From assembly GCA_032622095.1 (NCBI GenBank), contig CP136062.1, forward strand, positions 134,743,282 to 134,807,281: DNA of 64,000 nucleotides, in the 5' to 3' direction. Made by a program: the position numbers and the translations under genes. The DNA is from Siphonodentalium dalli. Lineage: Eukaryota; Mollusca; Scaphopoda; Gadilida; Siphonodentaliidae. How positions within the stretch are numbered: the first letter of the stretch is position 1; each line of letters begins with the position of its first letter. Below the pieces are notes generated by a model. The model was given only the letters and a program-made list of their open reading frames with translations, made no database searches and was not told the origin of the DNA. This document shows, in pieces, positions 57,672-64,000 of the stretch.

Positions 57672-58182
57672 TTACGTATGTATATACGTGTACACGGTCT
57701 AACGTGTGACCTCTGGTGAAATAGCGATACACGATGCTCAATAACTTCATCGTGATAGAGAAGTAAAGAATAAACGCTCTTTATTATTTATGTAAGAGCA
57801 ATGGCGTCAAATTATTTCAGGTAAAACATTGTGGAGCGTACGCATTGTATGCATTGTGGATATGATGGAATAGACGGGATGGCGTCTGGTGGACTGGTCC
57901 GAGTCGCTGTAATCTTGGCCATTGTCACAATCAGTATGAATGCATATATTCCAGTGTTTATCATCAGCATTGTATGAATCATACTCGGCGTGTTGGTCAT
58001 TTTGTCGTTGATTACAAACAATCAATTGGTACAGCGATAAGCATAACAAATTGAAAATTTCTTGCATCATCATGTTTTCAGTTTGTTCAAAATAACAATA
58101 ACATCAAAGTAACTTCATGTCTTGCGTGTATACCCACTTGTACATATTATTTGAGCGTATGTATGCATAGTTCGATAAGCTG
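57672..58182. repeat. 0.5-kb direct repeat, copy 2
   Basis: Diverged copy of 56221-56712. The + strand hydrophobic frame has a TGA here (near 57976), whereas the minus-strand frames stay open (58073-57807 and 58021-57812). Confidence 0.85.
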
Positions 58183-58236
58183 CTAATATGTACGTGTGAT
58201 AAGATTATGTGACGTATTAGCATTAACGCGATAAAC

Positions 58237-58522
58237 AGCTGAGATTATTTAGTTGATGTGTCAGACATTTAATAGTCGGCCGTGAATATTTTCAGTAAGA
58301 TGTATGCCTGTCTGAACCTTTAAGCACATAATTTGGTTAAGCCGTCTTAAGCTGAGATTATTTAGTTGATGTGTCAGACATTTAATAGTCGACCGAGATT
58401 ACAAAACTTCACACGATGACTTGTTAGTCAACAATATACACACATGACGCTCATACTGCTCTATGAATTGGTTAAGCCATCTTAAGCTGAGATTATTTGC
58501 AGACACGCAATAGTCGGCCGAG
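58237..58522. repeat. Three-copy spaced repeat
   Basis: agctgagattatttagttga and ttaatagtcggccg recur at 58237, 58350 and 58484. The last two are preceded by ggttaagcc.tcttaagct. The third copy lacks part of the middle. Confidence 0.8.
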
Positions 58523-58713
58523 ATATCAAAAAACAACTTCACCAAAAAAATATAAACACATGTGACGCTCTGACGAAAATATACTTACGCCCATTTTTAT
58601 CAACGATTCTCAAATATATAGTACTATAGTACTAACATACTCAAAATACACTTATGCCCAATTTTACGATTGCCGTCAACGAATCTGTCGTAGAGAAGAC
58701 GCTCATACTATAC

Positions 58714-58805
58714 TGGTGGGTTCCTCGACTCGAATCAAATATATTTACCCCCGAAACCAAGGAAATAGTAATTTGCGACCGTTAATTCGGATTATGCATC
58801 TTTAA
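58714..58805 (+). mobile_element. TTAA-flanked TIR element, family 1, copy E (partial)
   Basis: Contains gggttcctcgactcgaatca and gaaaccaaggaaatagtaat, ending gcatctttaa with TTAA at 58802-58805. Only the right end remains. Confidence 0.7.
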
Positions 58806-59680
58806 CATTTGGAAATGTCGTGCCTGGCACACTGCATCATTAGTTTCAGACAAATATATAGGTTAAATTTGTTTTGGTAGTTTGATATTACAACCACCAT
58901 TTAGTTTGACATTTGTTGTTTTAGAGCGAGAATCGAGCAATATTTTCAACGCTCGGTCAAATTTTGACTGAAATGGCAATCAGATGGAAATACCAACCAT
59001 AGGGAATTTAGAATTTGCCAAAGTTGGAATGATTGATGCATCACTTGCTAAAGGGGTGTGCTTCAAGTGGGGGTGCGCAAATGAAATTTCTGGGATTTGA
59101 CTATTTCTGTCTGTTTCAAGGGCGGGGGGGGGGGGGGGGGGGGTTCGCCCTCGACCGTTCAGCTTGTAACGTTAAAGAGCGTTCTGTGTTGGTAGTTTCC
59201 TGATTTAGTAATATTAAAGAGCGTTTATTTCACTGTCGTGCAGAAAGTTTGAAGTAGCTTATGTAATTAGTGTATTCATTGTATATCAAACCTAGTTTGG
59301 ACGTGATACCGCGGTAAGATTTCAGGAGAAAGTTATGGCGCAAACATGGACAAATTATAAAGTGACGCTATTTAACAAAGGGATACTTTTAACCCGAGCT
59401 GCGACAGACAACTCCATACACGTAGTCTTGTGCGTAGCTATAAACTAGTTTATTGGCATTGACACACACCCTACTATGAGTCATAAATTAGACCACATTG
59501 GAACCAGGTCGTTGCCGATCGACTGTCTATTCCCTTCCCGCCAGTTCGGCGCATTGACAGGTGTTTTGTTATTTAGGTGGAATCACACGATATGATCGAT
59601 CGGATGATTCAGGGCGCCCAAGGTCGATTCGGAGGGCGGCCAGCGAGAGTTCGAGCATTGTGTGTGTTCATTATTCACAA
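58806..59680. other. Gene-free stretch with a G20 run
   Basis: No gene. A run of 20 G at 59124-59143 could form G-quadruplex structure and is also a likely sequencing or assembly trouble spot. Confidence 0.6.
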
Positions 59681-60030
59681 TTAAAGACACACAATCCGAT
59701 TTATCGCCCTTAAATTATTATTTCTTCGACTTCGGAGGTAAAAATATATTAGATTTGAGTCGAGTTTTGAAATCTGTTATTTTTCACCACCTCGAATATT
59801 TGGCGGCCTGGCAAATATTCGTCGAACGGCGACCGACATACTCTCGATACCAAATTGTGATGAACAAAATATTACACTTTTGGGCAATTTTATACTGTAG
59901 TTGAGAGTGGCTAGCATTAATTTTTGGCAATTAATCGATTCTGATAACTGAAGCGGCATTTCAAGAAATGCTGTTGTTTTTGGACTCTGATGATATGGGG
60001 ACAATCGAATCGGGTATAGTGTACCTTTAA
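59681..60030 (-). mobile_element. TTAA-flanked TIR element, family 1, copy F
   Basis: TTAA at 59681-59684 and 60027-60030. The left end is diverged (agacacacaatccgat) and the right end is gggtatagtgtaccttt. About 350 bp, with internal deletions relative to copy C. Confidence 0.78.
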
Positions 60031-60805
60031 ACAGTATTATGCATGGAACGTTGTATATACGAGCATATGCATAGGCATTTTCCAACAGGACTGAAACTAT
60101 TGTTTATAACGAAAGAAATTTCACTCACGGTGATGAATGCCATTAATTACCTTCTTCACTCCGTGCTCATGCACTTTGTCCTCTTCTGATGATATCCGAT
60201 TTTAGTGCATCATGCGTCGTTACACTATTATGAACGACATTGCAGAAACAATATCAGTGCATTGCTACATGAAAAAGATCACGTGTCCACGATTTAAGAA
60301 AGCACCAGATTTTCACCCTTATTTTGACAATATTTTGGTAAAATTGTGCCTGCATTTAACCACCGATTGTAAATATAGGTTTTCGTGTATTTCAGCAGAC
60401 ATTGGAAAATAAAAAAACATACATTGAAAGTAAGCCAAAAAGAGTTATCTGTTAATATTTTAACCAGCAAGACACCCTGGAATTTTGCCAGATTTGAACA
60501 TCAAGACACTGTCGGTCTCAAACCAACAATATCATAATAAATCTCTATGTAAGCTTGTAGGCAACTAAATTACCGAGAGGGACATCAATCATGCAGGAAC
60601 TTCAAACAGAAGCCCATACATTAGCCCGGAGAACGCTGGGACTTAACTAGCATAGCTACTCACTGACACTGTTAGCGTTGTTTATCACACGGTATGGTCC
60701 TAGGAGACACATTTTGTTGTCACCGGTTAAATCTGAATACAATTACAATATAATTTGAGCCCATCCAAGGATAATCCTTCTGGTTGGATAGAAACTGGGA
60801 CAGGC
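60031..60805. other. Gene-free stretch
   Basis: A 66-codon ORF (60212-60412) has no features. Nothing else was seen. Confidence 0.35.
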
Positions 60806-61211
60806 TTAAATGGGAGGTCAAGTGACCAATTTTATATGGGGATTTTTCATGCAAATTTCCGGAGCAAATGTTATGTTTGAAGCAGTTGTTTGGGAACCAA
60901 AGCAGGCATAATATTTAACTAGTATAGGTGCTCTGGGTAAAATATAACATTTTGCAATAAATACATTTTTGATAATTTGTTTGTGGAATTACATCACATG
61001 ACCTACATATGAAAAAAACAATATAATATACAAAAATAAATATACCATGGAACAAATGGAACAAATTCCAAGCGGACACGCCAGATAAATACATGTTGTT
61101 CCCAATACCACATCAAGTCACACTCAGAAGCATGTGCAACTCTGTAACGTTTGCTCCGCAGATGTGCATGGAAATCCCCATTCAAAATTGATCACTTGAC
61201 CTCCCACTTAA
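60806..61211. mobile_element. TTAA-flanked MITE, family 2
   Basis: TTAA at 60806-60809 and 61208-61211. Terminal inverted repeats of about 64 bp: tgggaggtcaagtgaccaat at the left, and gatcacttgacctccca at the right. Non-coding. Confidence 0.85.
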
Positions 61212-61604
61212 ACGATGCCCCATCCCAATTTGGGGGTAAACAAAATATTTGACGCGAGTCGATGAACCCACCCATCAAAGCTCAGAGTGATCAGATATCG
61301 ATTTTTGAAATTTGTTGTTTCCCAAGATATGTAATTTTGGCGGTCTGGCGAACATTCGTCAAGCCGACGGTCTTGAACCAAATTGCTGCTGAAGATGGAT
61401 AACTCTAAAATAAATCCGGCCAAATTTCGTTTAGCAAGATGTTGATAAATGTCACTTTTCGGGCAATTTTATACTGTAGTGGACAATGGTTAGCATTTTT
61501 GTTTTGGCAATTAATCGATTCTGATAACTGAAGCTTTTCAAGAAATGTTGTTGTTGTTGGAAGGTGATGATATGGGGACCATCGAATCGGAATGAGCACC
61601 TTAA
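61208..61604 (-). mobile_element. TTAA-flanked TIR element, family 1, copy G
   Basis: Shares the right-end TTAA of the family-2 MITE at its left, where its own TIR is degraded. The body is typical (tttgggggtaaacaaaata, gttgttgttggaaggtgatg), and it ends in atgagcacc and TTAA at 61601-61604. Confidence 0.72.
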
Positions 61605-61861
61605 TTTGTTTAATTTGTTTTGTGTTCTTTTGTACTTGGATTCATGGACGTTTCAGTTGCTATGCTGTATCACGACGTCAGTTTTATTTGTGGAGGAGGC
61701 GCGGTTGTTGCTTTTCAAGTTTATGCGTGAATGACGTCATTAATTTTTACAATACCATGAAACAGAATTTCGACGTGATGAAAAACGGCGTACAAAAATG
61801 GGTTAAAAATCACGTGACTTCCGGCTTGCTTTGTATAGCATCCTGGTAACGGTAGAGGATA

Positions 61862-63130
61862 GGTGACACTCCACAGTTTCAACAGGTATCGGCCCAGAAA
61901 TAGGGGGCCCATAGATTCATTGAGATTTATCTGGATTATGATCCCAAGTCATATAGACAATATATATATGCCTGAAATTAGTACAGAATAGGCATTGAGA
62001 ATTTGATACATAATTTCCATAATATATGGGCTATCAAGAGTTATGGCCCTTGATCTTTTGATCGAAAATGTGATTTTTATTCAAAAAAAGACCAAAATAT
62101 TGCATTTTCATACCCAAGAGGCACGAATACCAGATTTTTTCAAGCATGGTCACCTATGTTGGTTTAAAGGCCTCTGGCTTCCAACATCAATGTGAAAAAA
62201 ATTCAAACTTTCGCCGTTAAATTTTCCAGAAAATCAATTTTTAATGCAGATGACAAATTTTGGGTGCTACAAAATTGACCCAGTATCTAGAGCCACTGTT
62301 TCGCAGAAAACGCTACTGCTGTCTATGGGTGGGGTCAAGGTCACTTGCACTTAATTTTTTCATCAGTCTAGAACACCTTCTAAAATTACACAAATTCATA
62401 TCCCACCTTGTCTCAATATACATACCACATGAATGGTGCCAGAAACCACTGGCACTTTATATCTATAAAATCACCCCTACTGATCATTCGAAACTGTGGA
62501 GTGTCACCTTAAGGCGAATGCAATTTCATTAATCTTTAATATGGACCACATCTCCAAATTATCTGCATTATACCGCTTAAAATGATATATTACACCCCAT
62601 GCGTTATTGCAATCACAAGCAGCAAGATTGGGTGGGGATTTACATGCACCCCCATGATTTCACCTCTTTTGGGTCTTTCAGAACCCAATGACGTTATGCT
62701 TGACGTAGTGACAAAATGTATATATTCAACCATCATCTATAGCTTGAAAAAGGTGTGAAATGCAAAAATGTTGTATAAAATATATTATGAGATGCATCTT
62801 TTCCTCAGATATCAAAATAAAACATTATATTTCATGCAACTACTATCTTTAATACTCTCCCAAAACCATGGGTTAAACAATTCCAAGTCTTATTTAGCAT
62901 TAATGGAAGCTATACAGGGTTATGACATCACATGAACAATATGTTGTCAAGTGAAATATGTCCAGGAAAACATGAATTATTATATTTCACACTTGTGAAT
63001 AAGAAAGACTGAATATCTAATCTTTTAGTATACTGTGTAATGTCAATGTCAGCCTTTTCAGCTAAGATTCAAGGAGCATGATGTCACGAAGAAGTACCCT
63101 ACTGATCATTCGAAACTGTGGAGTGTCACC
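61862..63130. mobile_element. TIR element with two right ends
   Basis: The left end ggtgacactccacagtttc is matched by inverse ends gaaactgtggagtgtcacc at 62508 and again at 63130. Both right ends are preceded by ctactgatcattc. Either two elements share the left end, or a second copy is nested or tandem. No transposase ORF recognised. Confidence 0.7.
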
Positions 63131-64000
63131 ATAGCTGCTATCCGTGATTAGGCGATACTTCTGCGCATGACTCGCCGGAAGTTATAACGCATAGAAACGA
63201 GAAAGCGTCATGCTCAATATACGTACTTGACTACTTTGCGTACATTTTTGTTTCGTTACCTTGCGTTTTACAAATTTACATTTTCGACAGTTTTGGAAAT
63301 TTAGAAACGCTAAAACGGCATTATTGCACTTAAATGAAAAAGTATATAATATCATAGAGTTGTGCGCTGTTTCGAGATATATGAATCATGATTCGATTGT
63401 CGATTCTGAACGTTTTCATCACACAGTTCGAACTTCTGTGTCAGACTCGGAGGCAATTTTGGCCAAGTCCATACCAATTACCATTGTTATAATTTTATTT
63501 TAGAATATAATTTTCTTCTTAATCACAGATGCGCATATTAATAAAAAAAAATTCCATCGAATGTTGTAATTACATTACTAAAACACTGAAAAAACCGCCC
63601 AGTTTCAAGTTGCTGTAGTATTTTAAATAATTAACCATAAGATATGGTATTTGGCTCATTGAATCATTAATAATTAATTCTGCAAAATTGAGGCAAACAC
63701 GTATTTGAAGGCATACAATTAGAAAAATACTTAACGAATCTGGGAACGGTTTTCAGTTCTGGATTCAGCAAATTGAGTTTGACAAAATAGGCATGATATT
63801 TGTATGACATATGAATTTAATTTTTTTATACACATCCATGAATATCCATAAATTGATGATTTCAGCAAATTTTCCCAAATTTTTATCACAAAATTCACCT
63901 ATTTTCTTTTTTTTCGATTTTTGCTGATATTGAGTTTGTTGTTTATGGAGGGTTTCTGTATTGGAGGCCCTTTTCACATTTATTATTTATTTACGCTCAA
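63131..64000. other. No gene recognised
   Basis: AT-rich end of the window. Two ORFs of 70-80 codons without features. The receptor exons for TM6-TM7 were looked for here and not found. Confidence 0.4.

Noticed and set aside
62260-62532. 90-codon ORF as a transposase fragment
   Set aside because: Lies inside the TIR element but shows no DDE or HTH features.
1-64000. tRNA or rRNA genes
   Set aside because: Scanned by eye for T-arm (gttcgaatc-type) and rRNA-like blocks; none with a convincing cloverleaf or conserved core was found, though a computed scan could differ.

Overview
This is animal nuclear DNA: AT-rich, with spliced exons and a very high density of transposable elements (TEs). The element types (CR1/L2-like and ORF1-esterase LINEs, Ty3/gypsy, TTAA-flanked MITEs, a Maverick-like remnant) and the peptide receptor suggest a marine invertebrate. 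A lophotrochozoan such as a mollusc is my best guess, but that is inference. Nothing could be computed or searched, so TE limits are read by eye and are good to about 20-50 bp.

The only host gene I recognise is a G-protein-coupled receptor of the GnRH/AKH/corazonin group on the + strand. A first coding exon (8157-8864, N-terminus to TM4) joins in phase 0 to a second (47744-47945, second extracellular loop and TM5). The intron between them is about 38.9 kb and is full of TEs. The exons for TM6 and TM7 are not seen and probably lie past 64000. Two overlapping upstream ORFs precede the start codon.

Layout: 1-8079 holds tandem palindromic MITEs and other degenerate repeats. 8080-8864 is receptor exon 1. 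9250-9550 has a small L1/Tx1-like reverse transcriptase (RT) scrap and a tandem duplication. 12.0-24.1 kb is a three-level TE nest: a minus-strand gypsy element is split by a minus-strand LINE (LINE-A), which is split by an intact plus-strand CR1/L2-like LINE (1043-codon ORF) and by a plus-strand LINE-B. 27.2-28.5 kb is a long foldback repeat. 31.0-36.8 kb is an almost complete but mutated LINE (LINE-2) whose ORF1 has zinc knuckles and an SGNH esterase domain. 37.5-45.9 kb holds an orphan LINE 3' end, TTAA-flanked TIR elements, a piggyBac-type MITE and degenerate LINE pieces. 47744-47945 is receptor exon 2. 48.2-49.6 kb is a higher-order tandem repeat. 49.6-54.17 kb is a third esterase-type LINE (LINE-3), itself interrupted.

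54.17-55.95 kb is the most unusual part: a dense, intronless, one-strand run of small ORFs that reads as a remnant of a Maverick/Polinton-like integrated DNA virus. It has a PC4-like ssDNA-binding protein, a broken minor-capsid-like gene, a small basic protein, a short unknown ORF and an acidic C2H2 zinc-finger protein. It is followed by 0.5-kb direct repeats and several short repeat families to 58.5 kb. From 58.7 kb to the end are more TTAA elements, a G20 run and TIR elements, with no recognisable gene.
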